In this document: positions 26,312-33,477 of the stretch, one piece after another
Position numbering within the stretch: position 1 is the first letter of the stretch
Layout: every line of letters begins with the position of its first letter
Source: Luteimonas panaciterrae
GTDB taxonomy: Bacteria > Pseudomonadota > Gammaproteobacteria > Xanthomonadales > Xanthomonadaceae
NCBI RefSeq assembly: GCF_020511115.1
Contig: NZ_JAJAVH010000004.1
Span: 124,001 to 188,000, forward strand
DNA: 64,000 bases
Direction: 5' to 3'
Program-made: the position numbers and the translations under genes
Notes under the pieces: model-generated
Databases searched by the model: none
Seen by the model: only the letters and a program-made list of their open reading frames with translations
Told to the model about the DNA's origin: nothing

Positions 26312-26617
26312 ATGACCAAATCGGAATTGATCGAGATCCTCAGCCAACGTCAGGGCCATCTGAAGGTCGACGACGTGGACATGGCGGTGAAGTCGCTCCT
26401 CGAGATGATGGGCGGCGCGCTGGCCCATGGAGAGCGCATCGAGATCCGTGGTTTCGGCAGTTTTTCCCTGCATTACCGGCCGCCCCGCACCGGTCGCAAC
26501 CCCAAGACCGGCGACGCCGTCGCGCTGCCCGGCAAGCACGTCCCGCACTTCAAGCCCGGCAAGGAATTGCGCGAGCGCGTCAGCACGGCCACGCCGCTTC
26601 CCTCGGAAGAGGACTGA
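26312..26617 (+). CDS. ihfB: Integration host factor subunit beta
   Basis: A 101-residue HU/IHF-family DNA-bending protein, partner of IhfA. It starts [14 protein letters not shown] and carries the DNA-intercalating arm [29 protein letters not shown] with the key Pro. The ATG at 26312 was chosen because family proteins begin M-T-K-S; the open frame extends ten residues further. Downstream of rpsA, as in most gammaproteobacteria. Confidence 0.96.
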   Translation: MTKSELIEILSQRQGHLKVDDVDMAVKSLLEMMGGALAHGERIEIRGFGSFSLHYRPPRTGRNPKTGDAVALPGKHVPHFKPGKELRERVSTATPLPSEED

Positions 26618-26682
26618 GCCTCCCTCGAGCGCTTCCGAAAGATGGCGCTTGCAGCTCTTACATTCGGCTAAGCTAGTCGCAT

Positions 26683-26958
26683 ATGCGACTGGTTCGTCTT
26701 CTCATCGCTTTGTTGTGCATCGCGGCCGGCGTCGCGATCGGCACGCTCAATTCGCAGGCGATCACCCTCGAGTTGGGTTTCCTCACGCTGCGCAGCACAC
26801 TTGGCGTCGCCTTGCTGGCGGCGATGCTGTTCGGCGCCATCATCGGCGGTCTGTTGCTGGCCGCGTCCGTGATCCTGCCGCTGCGGCAGCAGTTGCGGCG
26901 CGAGCGTCGCGCGCGTCCTGCTCTTAACGGCACTCTTACCGGTACCGGTGACACCTGA
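26683..26958 (+). CDS. lapA: LapA family protein (lipopolysaccharide assembly protein A)
   Basis: A 91-residue DUF1049 membrane protein with two membrane helices (about 4-21 and 42-65) and a basic cytoplasmic tail RQQLRRERRARP. In E. coli LapA acts with LapB (YciM) in controlling LpxC turnover and so LPS level. lapB begins 1 base after its stop, so the two are translationally coupled. Confidence 0.88.
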   Translation: MRLVRLLIALLCIAAGVAIGTLNSQAITLELGFLTLRSTLGVALLAAMLFGAIIGGLLLAASVILPLRQQLRRERRARPALNGTLTGTGDT

Positions 26959-26959
26959 C

Positions 26960-28138
26960 ATGGCCTTCATCACCGAATACTTCTGGTTGTTCCTCCTGTT
27001 GCCGGTCGCGGCGCTGAGCGGCTGGGTGATCGGCCGTCGCGGCGGCGAGCGCCACAGCGACTCCCAGGTCAGCCGTCTGTCGACCACTTACTTCCGCGGC
27101 CTGAACTATCTGCTCAACGAGCAGCCGGACAAGGCGATCGAGCTGTTCCTGCACATCGCCGAACTCGACAAGGACACCTTCGAGACGCAGGTGGCGCTCG
27201 GCCATCTGTTCCGCCGTCGCGGTGAAGTGGATCGCGCCATCCGCCTGCACCAGGGGCTGGTGCAGCGGTCGGACCTCAACGACCAGCAGAAGGTGCAGGC
27301 ACTGCTGGCGCTGGGCGAGGACTACATGCGCTCGGGTCTGCTCGATCGCGCCGAAACCGTGTTCACCGATCTGGCCAAGATCGACCAGCGCGCACCGCAG
27401 GCGCTCAAGCATCTGATCGGCATCTATCAGTCCGAGCGCGATTGGCCGAAGGCGATCGAGAACGCATCGCGTTACGAGACCGTCACCGGCGAGCCGATGG
27501 GCAAGCTGATCGGGCAGTTCGAATGCGAGCTGGCCGATCGTTTGCGCGCCAGCGGCGATGCCGACGGCGCGCGCGCCGCGATCGCGCGTGCGTACGCGGC
27601 CGACTCCAGCTCGGTGCGCGCGGGCATGCTGGAAGGGCGCATCGAACTCGATGCAGGCAACGATGCCGCCGCCATCCGTGCGTTCGAGCGCGCGGCGCGG
27701 CATGACTCCGATTACCTGCCCGAAATCCTGCCGGCATTGCTGCCGGCCTACGACCGCGTCGGCGATCAGCCCGGCGCGCGCCGTTTCCTCTCGGAGATGA
27801 GCGAGCACTACCGCGGTATTTCCCCGGTGCTGGCACTGACCAAGCTGGTCGAAGCCGAGGACGGCGTACCGGCGGCGCGCAATTATCTGGCGCAGCAGTT
27901 GAAGGATCGCCCTTCGGTGCGCGGTGAAGCGGCGTTGATCGACCTCACGCTCGCCGAAGGCAGCGACGAGGTGCGCACCTTGACCGACCTCAAGCACATC
28001 ACCGATCAGTTGCTGGTGCGCAATCCGAGCTATCGCTGCAACCGTTGCGGCTTCGGCGCGCGCAGCCATCACTGGCAATGCCCCAGCTGCAAGGAGTGGG
28101 GCACGATCAAGCCGTTGCTCAACTACGCCGTCGTGTGA
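26960..28138 (+). CDS. lapB: LPS assembly regulator LapB (YciM)
   Basis: A 392-residue protein: an N-terminal membrane anchor (residues 6-26), a cytoplasmic array of TPR helices (about 40-340) and a C-terminal rubredoxin-type zinc ribbon with C-N-R-C-G-F and CPSCKEW. It acts as the adaptor that delivers LpxC to FtsH and balances LPS with phospholipid synthesis. The ATG at 26960 is preferred over a GTG at 26948 inside lapA. Its TGA overlaps the GTG of the following glycosyltransferase gene, linking LPS control to lipid-linked sugar synthesis. Confidence 0.95.
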   Translation: MAFITEYFWLFLLLPVAALSGWVIGRRGGERHSDSQVSRLSTTYFRGLNYLLNEQPDKAIELFLHIAELDKDTFETQVALGHLFRRRGEVDRAIRLHQGLVQRSDLNDQQKVQALLALGEDYMRSGLLDRAETVFTDLAKIDQRAPQALKHLIGIYQSERDWPKAIENASRYETVTGEPMGKLIGQFECELADRLRASGDADGARAAIARAYAADSSSVRAGMLEGRIELDAGNDAAAIRAFERAARHDSDYLPEILPALLPAYDRVGDQPGARRFLSEMSEHYRGISPVLALTKLVEAEDGVPAARNYLAQQLKDRPSVRGEAALIDLTLAEGSDEVRTLTDLKHITDQLLVRNPSYRCNRCGFGARSHHWQCPSCKEWGTIKPLLNYAVV

Positions 28139-29133
28139 GCTTGAACCAGATATCACCGAACTGGTGGTTGGTCGCCTGCTTCGGCATCGCTTGCATCGGA
28201 ACATGGCTGGCCTTGCGCTACGCGCGCTGGCGCAATCTCGTCGACGAGCCAGGCGAACGCCGCAGCCATACGATCGCCACGCCGCGCGGCGGCGGCATCG
28301 GCATCGTCGCGGCGCTGCTGTTCGCGCAGGGACTGCTCGCCTGGCAGGTGCCGGAATCGCGCGCGTTCCTGCTGCCAACCGCGGTCGGACTGACGCTGGT
28401 CGCCGCAATCGGGTGGGTGGACGACCATCGATCCTTGTCGCCGTGGCTTCGCCTGGTCGTCCATGCCGTGGCGGCAGTATTGCTGTCCTGGGCCGTGTAC
28501 GAGATCTCAGGCGATGCGTTGGCGGCATGCCTTGCCTTCGGGCTGGCATTGGCCCTGATCAACATCTGGAACTTCATGGATGGCATCGACGGCATCGCGG
28601 CCTTGCAGGCGGTGGTCGTCGCCATCGCTTATGCCTGGCTCACCGGTGATGTGGTCGCGCGCTGGCTGGCATTGGCGCTGGCCGTGAGTGCCGCGGGCTT
28701 TCTGCCATTCAATCTGCCGATGGGCGGGCGGGGCAAGGCCCGCATCTTCCTTGGAGATGTCGGCAGTGGTGCGCTCGGGTATGCATTGGCCATGCCGATG
28801 GCGTTGATGCTGGTGCGCGATCCTCGGCCCGCGACATGGGTGCTGATGCTGGTTCCCCCCTCGGCCTTTCTTCTCGACGCTGCGTTGACACTCTCTTCAC
28901 GCATGCTGCGCGGCGAGCGTTGGTGGACACCGCATGTCGAGCATGCCTACCAGCGTTGGGTCCGACGGATCGGCAGCCATCGGACAGTGACGCTTACCTA
29001 TGCGGCCTGGGCCGCGGCGGGAGGCGTATTGGCTTCAGTCATTCGCGAGACAGGTATTGCACTTATCATCGCCGTCAGCTTTGCGTGGTTCTCTGGGGGA
29101 GGGATCGCGTGGATGCGCCTGCGAAGGCGCTGA
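28135..29133 (+). CDS. Polyprenyl-phosphate sugar-1-phosphate transferase (WbpL/WecA-like, GT4 superfamily)
   Basis: A 332-residue multi-pass protein of the MraY/WecA family, transferring an N-acetyl-hexosamine-1-phosphate to undecaprenyl phosphate at the inner membrane. Family motifs are present: DEPGERRSHTIATPRGGGIG, A-I-G-W-V-D-D-H-R-S-L (metal site), NIWNFMDGIDGIAA and IFLGDVGSGALGY. About ten membrane helices. The start is the GTG at 28135 overlapping the lapB stop as GTGA; a TTG at 28141 is the alternative. The WbpM-like dehydratase next door makes WbpL (QuiNAc/FucNAc-specific) the closest match, but sugar specificity cannot be read from sequence. Confidence 0.9.
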   Translation: MSLNQISPNWWLVACFGIACIGTWLALRYARWRNLVDEPGERRSHTIATPRGGGIGIVAALLFAQGLLAWQVPESRAFLLPTAVGLTLVAAIGWVDDHRSLSPWLRLVVHAVAAVLLSWAVYEISGDALAACLAFGLALALINIWNFMDGIDGIAALQAVVVAIAYAWLTGDVVARWLALALAVSAAGFLPFNLPMGGRGKARIFLGDVGSGALGYALAMPMALMLVRDPRPATWVLMLVPPSAFLLDAALTLSSRMLRGERWWTPHVEHAYQRWVRRIGSHRTVTLTYAAWAAAGGVLASVIRETGIALIIAVSFAWFSGGGIAWMRLRRR

Positions 29134-29166
29134 CGCTCAGCAGCACAGCCAGGGATTCGAGAACGC

Positions 29167-31077
29167 ATGAGTGGATGGAAAAGCCGAGTTAGTGCCACCG
29201 CGCCTCGGGCCGCCGTCGTGCTGCACGACCTTTTCATGGTGTGGCTTTGCTGGGCCGGACTGAACCAGTTCCGCTATTCGATCCAATCGGTCTCGATCGA
29301 CCTGCCGGCGTTCTCCACGGAAAACCTGCTGATCCTGGTCGCCCAGGGTGTGGTGTTCTGGAAGGTCGGCCTGTATCGCGGCGTCTGGCGCTTCGCCAGC
29401 CTGCCGGACCTGCTCAATATCCTGAAGGCCAGCATTGCCGGATTGGTGGCGATCGTGCTGGCCCTGTTCCTCTATAACCGCCTCAACCAGACGCCGCGCT
29501 CGGTGCTGGTGCTGTATCCGATCGTGCTGACCGCGCTGCTGGGCATGCCGCGGCTGCTGTACCGCAGCTGGAAGGACCACAGCATGGCCCGGACCGACAA
29601 GGCCGCGCTGCGGGTGCTGATCCTCGGCGCCGGCCAGGCCGGCGAGACCCTGGTCCGCGATCTGCGCCGCACCGGCGCCTACCAGCCGGTCGGCTTCCTC
29701 GACGACGCCGCCAAGTTGCGCGGCAGCGAGCTGCAGGGCCTGCCGGTGCTGGGACGGGTGGAGGAGGTCGACAAGATCGCTCCCGAGACCGGCGTGAACC
29801 TGCTGGTGATCGCCATGCCCTCGCTCGATGCCGCCTCGATGCGGCGGATCGTGGCCGCCTGCGAGCGCACCGGCCTGCCGTTCCGTACCGTGCCGCGCCT
29901 GGACGACCTGCTGGAAGGGCGTTCGCTGCCCGGCGAGCTGAAGGAAGTCGCGATCGAGGACTTGCTCGGCCGTCAGCCGGTCACGCCCGACTGGAAGGCG
30001 ATCCGTGGCTGGCTGGGTGGCCGCAGCGTGCTGGTCACCGGTGCCGGTGGCTCGATCGGTTCCGAACTGTGCCGCCAGTGCGCCAAGCACGGCGCGCGCC
30101 AGATTACGCTGCTCGAGATGGACGAGCTGGCGCTGGCCACCACCGAATCGGAATTGCGCCGCGATTTCCCCCAGATCGAATTCGTCCCTGTGCTGGGCGA
30201 CTGCGGCGATGCCGCGGTGATGCAGCACGCGCTCGGCCTGTCGCATCCGGAGGCGGTGTTCCATGCCGCCGCCTACAAGCAGGTGCCGGTGCTCGAAGCG
30301 CAGCTGCGCGAGGCGGTGCGCAACAACGTGCTGGCCACCGAAACCGTCGCCGAGCAGAGCCTCAAGGCCGGCGTCGGCACCTTCGTGCTGATCTCCACCG
30401 ACAAGGCGGTCGATCCGGTCAACGTGCTCGGCGCCAGCAAGCGTCTGGCGGAGATGCTGTGCCAGGCGATGTCCGGCGTGCAGGGCACGCGTTTCATCAC
30501 CGTGCGCTTCGGCAACGTGCTGGATTCGGCCGGCAGCGTGGTGCCGCTGTTCCGCGAGCAGATTCGCAACGGCGGGCCGGTCACCGTGACCGATCCGGAA
30601 GTGACGCGCTACTTCATGACGATCCCGGAATCCTGCCAGCTGATCCTGCAGGCCTCGGCGATCGGTTCGCGGCAGGCGATCTACACGCTCGATATGGGCG
30701 AGCCGGTATCGATCCGTCTGCTGGCCGAGCAGATGATCCGTCTTGCCGGCAAGCAGCCGGATCGCGATATCGCCATCGTCTACACCGGATTGCGCGCGGG
30801 TGAAAAGCTGCACGAGACGCTGTTCCACGCCGACGAGCGCTATCGCCCGACCGCGCATCCGAAGATCCTGCAGGCCGAGGCGCGCGAAGTGTCCGTCGAG
30901 GATCTGCGTGTCGCGCGCGTGCAGTTGCGCGATGCGGTGAATCGCTACGATCTCGACATGCTGGCCATACTGCTGCGCGCGGCGGTACCCGAATTCGCGC
31001 CGGCCAACGCGCCCGAGGCGCCGCAGAAGCTGGCTACCGTGGTCGCGTTCCCGGCGCGCGCTTCCAGGAAGACCTGA
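29167..31077 (+). CDS. Membrane-bound nucleotide-sugar 4,6-dehydratase (WbpM/CapD/PglF-type)
   Basis: A 636-residue protein: four N-terminal membrane helices (about 15-130), a first Rossmann domain (VLILGAGQAGETL near 149) and the catalytic short-chain-dehydrogenase domain (SVLVTGAGGSIGSELCRQC near 290). The catalytic region reads ISTDKAV...NVLGASKRLAEM; large WbpM-type C6-dehydratases usually have Met where Leu precedes Gly here, and lack the Tyr of YxxxK. They convert UDP-GlcNAc to the 4-keto-6-deoxy sugar for O-antigen or capsule. It follows the WbpL-like gene by 33 bases. Confidence 0.92.
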   Translation: MSGWKSRVSATAPRAAVVLHDLFMVWLCWAGLNQFRYSIQSVSIDLPAFSTENLLILVAQGVVFWKVGLYRGVWRFASLPDLLNILKASIAGLVAIVLALFLYNRLNQTPRSVLVLYPIVLTALLGMPRLLYRSWKDHSMARTDKAALRVLILGAGQAGETLVRDLRRTGAYQPVGFLDDAAKLRGSELQGLPVLGRVEEVDKIAPETGVNLLVIAMPSLDAASMRRIVAACERTGLPFRTVPRLDDLLEGRSLPGELKEVAIEDLLGRQPVTPDWKAIRGWLGGRSVLVTGAGGSIGSELCRQCAKHGARQITLLEMDELALATTESELRRDFPQIEFVPVLGDCGDAAVMQHALGLSHPEAVFHAAAYKQVPVLEAQLREAVRNNVLATETVAEQSLKAGVGTFVLISTDKAVDPVNVLGASKRLAEMLCQAMSGVQGTRFITVRFGNVLDSAGSVVPLFREQIRNGGPVTVTDPEVTRYFMTIPESCQLILQASAIGSRQAIYTLDMGEPVSIRLLAEQMIRLAGKQPDRDIAIVYTGLRAGEKLHETLFHADERYRPTAHPKILQAEAREVSVEDLRVARVQLRDAVNRYDLDMLAILLRAAVPEFAPANAPEAPQKLATVVAFPARASRKT

Positions 31078-31187
31078 CGGCGCGCCTGGGCGCCTCCGGC
31101 GCGTGATGCGACGGCATCGCGCGAACCGGCATACACTGCCTACTCTTGCCTCCTGCGTTCTCGCATCCGGCGCAACCAATTGCTGAT

Positions 31188-32105
31188 ATGCCAACGAATA
31201 CGAAGAAGCAACGCATCCGCAAAGCTGTTTTCCCTGTCGCGGGCCTTGGAACCCGCTTCCTTCCCGCCACCAAGACCGTCCCCAAGGAAATGCTGCCGAT
31301 CGTCGATCGGCCGCTGATCCAATACGCGGTCGACGAGGCCATCGAAGCCGGCTGTGACACCCTGATCTTCGTCACCAACCGTTACAAGCACGCGGTCGCC
31401 GACTATTTCGACAAAGCCTACGAACTCGAGCAGAAGCTGGAGAAATCCGGCAAGCACGAGCAGCTCGATCTAGTGCGCAACGTGCTGCCGGAAGGCGTGC
31501 GCGCGGTGTTCGTCACCCAGACCGAAGCGCTGGGCCTCGGACATGCCGTGTTGTGCGCGAAGCCCGTGGTCGGCGATGAGCCGTTCGCGGTGATGCTGCC
31601 AGACGATCTGATCTGGAACAAGGACGGCCCCGGCGCGCTCAAGCAGATGGCCGATCATGCCGAGAAATTCGGCGTCGGCGCGATCGCGGTGCAGGATGTG
31701 CCTGAGGAACAGACCGCCAGCTATGGCATCGTCGCCGTAGAAGGCTTCGAGGATCGTCATGGCGCGATCCGTCGCATCGTCGAGAAGCCGCAGCCCGCGG
31801 ATGCGCCGAGTACGCTGGCGGTGGTAGGCCGCTACATCCTGCCGCCGACGATCTTCGATCACCTGGAAAAGACGGGGAAGGGTGCCGGCGGTGAAATCCA
31901 GCTGACCGACGCGATCGCCAGCCAGATCGCCGATTCGCAGATCGACGCCTATCGCTTCAAGGGCACACGTTTCGACTGCGGCACGCACATCGGCCTGGTC
32001 GAGGCGACGATCCGCTTCGCCCTCGATCACGAAAAGATCAGCGATGCCGCGCGCGATTCGATGACGAAGGCGCTGCAGGAGCTGGGCGTGATCGATCTGA
32101 GCTGA
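31188..32105 (+). CDS. galU: UTP-glucose-1-phosphate uridylyltransferase
   Basis: A 305-residue enzyme making UDP-glucose for LPS core, exopolysaccharide and glycolipids. The nucleotide motif is FPVAGLGTRFLPATKTVPKE, with AEKFGVGAIAVQDVP, EKPQPADAPS and the KGTRFDCGTHIGLVEA segment all as in bacterial GalU. The ATG at 31188 begins the normal N-terminus. It follows the WbpM-like gene by 110 bases and ends before a perfect bidirectional terminator. Confidence 0.96.
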   Translation: MPTNTKKQRIRKAVFPVAGLGTRFLPATKTVPKEMLPIVDRPLIQYAVDEAIEAGCDTLIFVTNRYKHAVADYFDKAYELEQKLEKSGKHEQLDLVRNVLPEGVRAVFVTQTEALGLGHAVLCAKPVVGDEPFAVMLPDDLIWNKDGPGALKQMADHAEKFGVGAIAVQDVPEEQTASYGIVAVEGFEDRHGAIRRIVEKPQPADAPSTLAVVGRYILPPTIFDHLEKTGKGAGGEIQLTDAIASQIADSQIDAYRFKGTRFDCGTHIGLVEATIRFALDHEKISDAARDSMTKALQELGVIDLS

Positions 32106-32162
32106 GGCCTTCGACGGCCGCGCATGCTGCACGAGCAGGGCATGCACGCAATTTCGGATATG

Positions 32163-32189
32163 AAAAACGGCGCCGTTGGCGCCGTTTTT
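32163..32189. terminator. Bidirectional intrinsic terminator
   Basis: AAAAACGGCGCC (32163-32174), loop GTT, GGCGCCGTTTTT (32178-32189): twelve perfect pairs with T-runs both ways, between the convergent galU and thiolase genes. Confidence 0.95.
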
Positions 32190-32220
32190 CGTTTGGGGCC
32201 CGAGCCCGAGGCAGGGTGAC

Positions 32221-33426
32221 TCAGAGCGCTTCGAAAACGCCCGCCGCGCCCATGCCGGTGCCGATGCACATCGTGACCATGCCGTACTTCTGCTGGCGAC
32301 GACGCAGGCCATGCACGATCGTGGCGGTACGGATCGCGCCGGTGGCGCCGAGCGGATGGCCGAGCGCGATGGCGCCGCCGAGTGGATTCACCTTGGACGG
32401 GTCGAGGCCGACGTCGCGAATCACCGCCAGCGCCTGCGCGGCGAAGGCTTCGTTGAGTTCGATCCAGTCGATCTGATCCTTGGTCAGGCCCGCCTGCTTG
32501 AGCGCCTTCGGGATCGCCGCGATCGGACCGATGCCCATCACTTCCGGACGCACGCCGGCGACGGAGAACGACACGAAACGCGCCAGTGGCGTCAAGCCGT
32601 AATCCTTGATCGCCTGCTCGGAGGCTAGCAGCACGGCGGCGGCGCCGTCGCTGGTCTGCGAGGAATTGCCGGCGGTGACCGTCCCGCCGAACTGGCCGTT
32701 GCGGAACACCGAACGCAGCTTGGCCAGGCCTTCGGCGGACGTATCCGGACGCGGGCCTTCGTCGTTCTCGACCAGCAGTTTCTTCAGGCGGATGGTGTTG
32801 CCACCAAGATCGGGCTGGTGCGAAAGCACTTCGTAAGGCGAAATCTCGCTCTTGAACTCGCCGGCCTTGATCGCGGCCAGCGCTTTCTGGTGCGAGGCGA
32901 GAGCGAAGGCGTCCTGGTCCTCGCGCGAGACTTTCCATTCCTCGGCGACTTTCTCGGCGGTGATGCCCATGCCGTAGGCGATCGCGACGTGGTCGTCCTT
33001 GAACACGGACGGCGACAGCGCGACCTTGTTGCCCATCATCGGCACCATCGACATCGATTCGGTGCCGCCGGCCAGGACGAGATCGGAGTTGCCGAGACGA
33101 ATCTCGTTGGCGGCCAACGCCACAGCCTGCAGGCCGGACGAACAGAAGCGGTTGATGGTCTGCGCGGCGATGGTGTTGGGCAGACCGGCCAGCAGCACGC
33201 CGATGCGCGCCACGTTCATGCCTTGCTCGCCCTCGGGCATGGCGCAGCCGATGATGGCGTCGTCGATGCGGTTGACGTCGATGCCCGGCGCCTCCGCGAC
33301 CACGGCTTTGAGCACGTGCGCGAGCATGTCGTCGGGACGGGTGTTGCGGAATACGCCCTTGGGTGCCTTGCCGACCGGGGTGCGGGTGGCGGCGACGATG
33401 TAGGCGTCTTGGATTTGCTTGCTCAT
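32221..33426 (-). CDS. Acetyl-CoA C-acyltransferase (3-ketoacyl-CoA thiolase)
   Basis: A 401-residue thiolase completing fatty acid beta-oxidation by releasing acetyl-CoA. Catalytic residues are visible: Cys95 in INRFCSSG, the ELNEAFAAQ motif, His in ALGHPLGATGA and the second Cys in MCIGTGMGAAG near the C-terminus. Last gene of a three-gene operon behind the multifunctional dehydrogenase/hydratase (51-base gap) and a PsrA-type regulator. FadA/FadI-like by sequence. Confidence 0.95.
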   Translation of the reverse strand: MSKQIQDAYIVAATRTPVGKAPKGVFRNTRPDDMLAHVLKAVVAEAPGIDVNRIDDAIIGCAMPEGEQGMNVARIGVLLAGLPNTIAAQTINRFCSSGLQAVALAANEIRLGNSDLVLAGGTESMSMVPMMGNKVALSPSVFKDDHVAIAYGMGITAEKVAEEWKVSREDQDAFALASHQKALAAIKAGEFKSEISPYEVLSHQPDLGGNTIRLKKLLVENDEGPRPDTSAEGLAKLRSVFRNGQFGGTVTAGNSSQTSDGAAAVLLASEQAIKDYGLTPLARFVSFSVAGVRPEVMGIGPIAAIPKALKQAGLTKDQIDWIELNEAFAAQALAVIRDVGLDPSKVNPLGGAIALGHPLGATGAIRTATIVHGLRRRQQKYGMVTMCIGTGMGAAGVFEAL

Positions 33427-33477
33427 GGATGACTCCGGGATTCGAGATTCGAGGTGGGGATTCGGATGGCCCGAATC

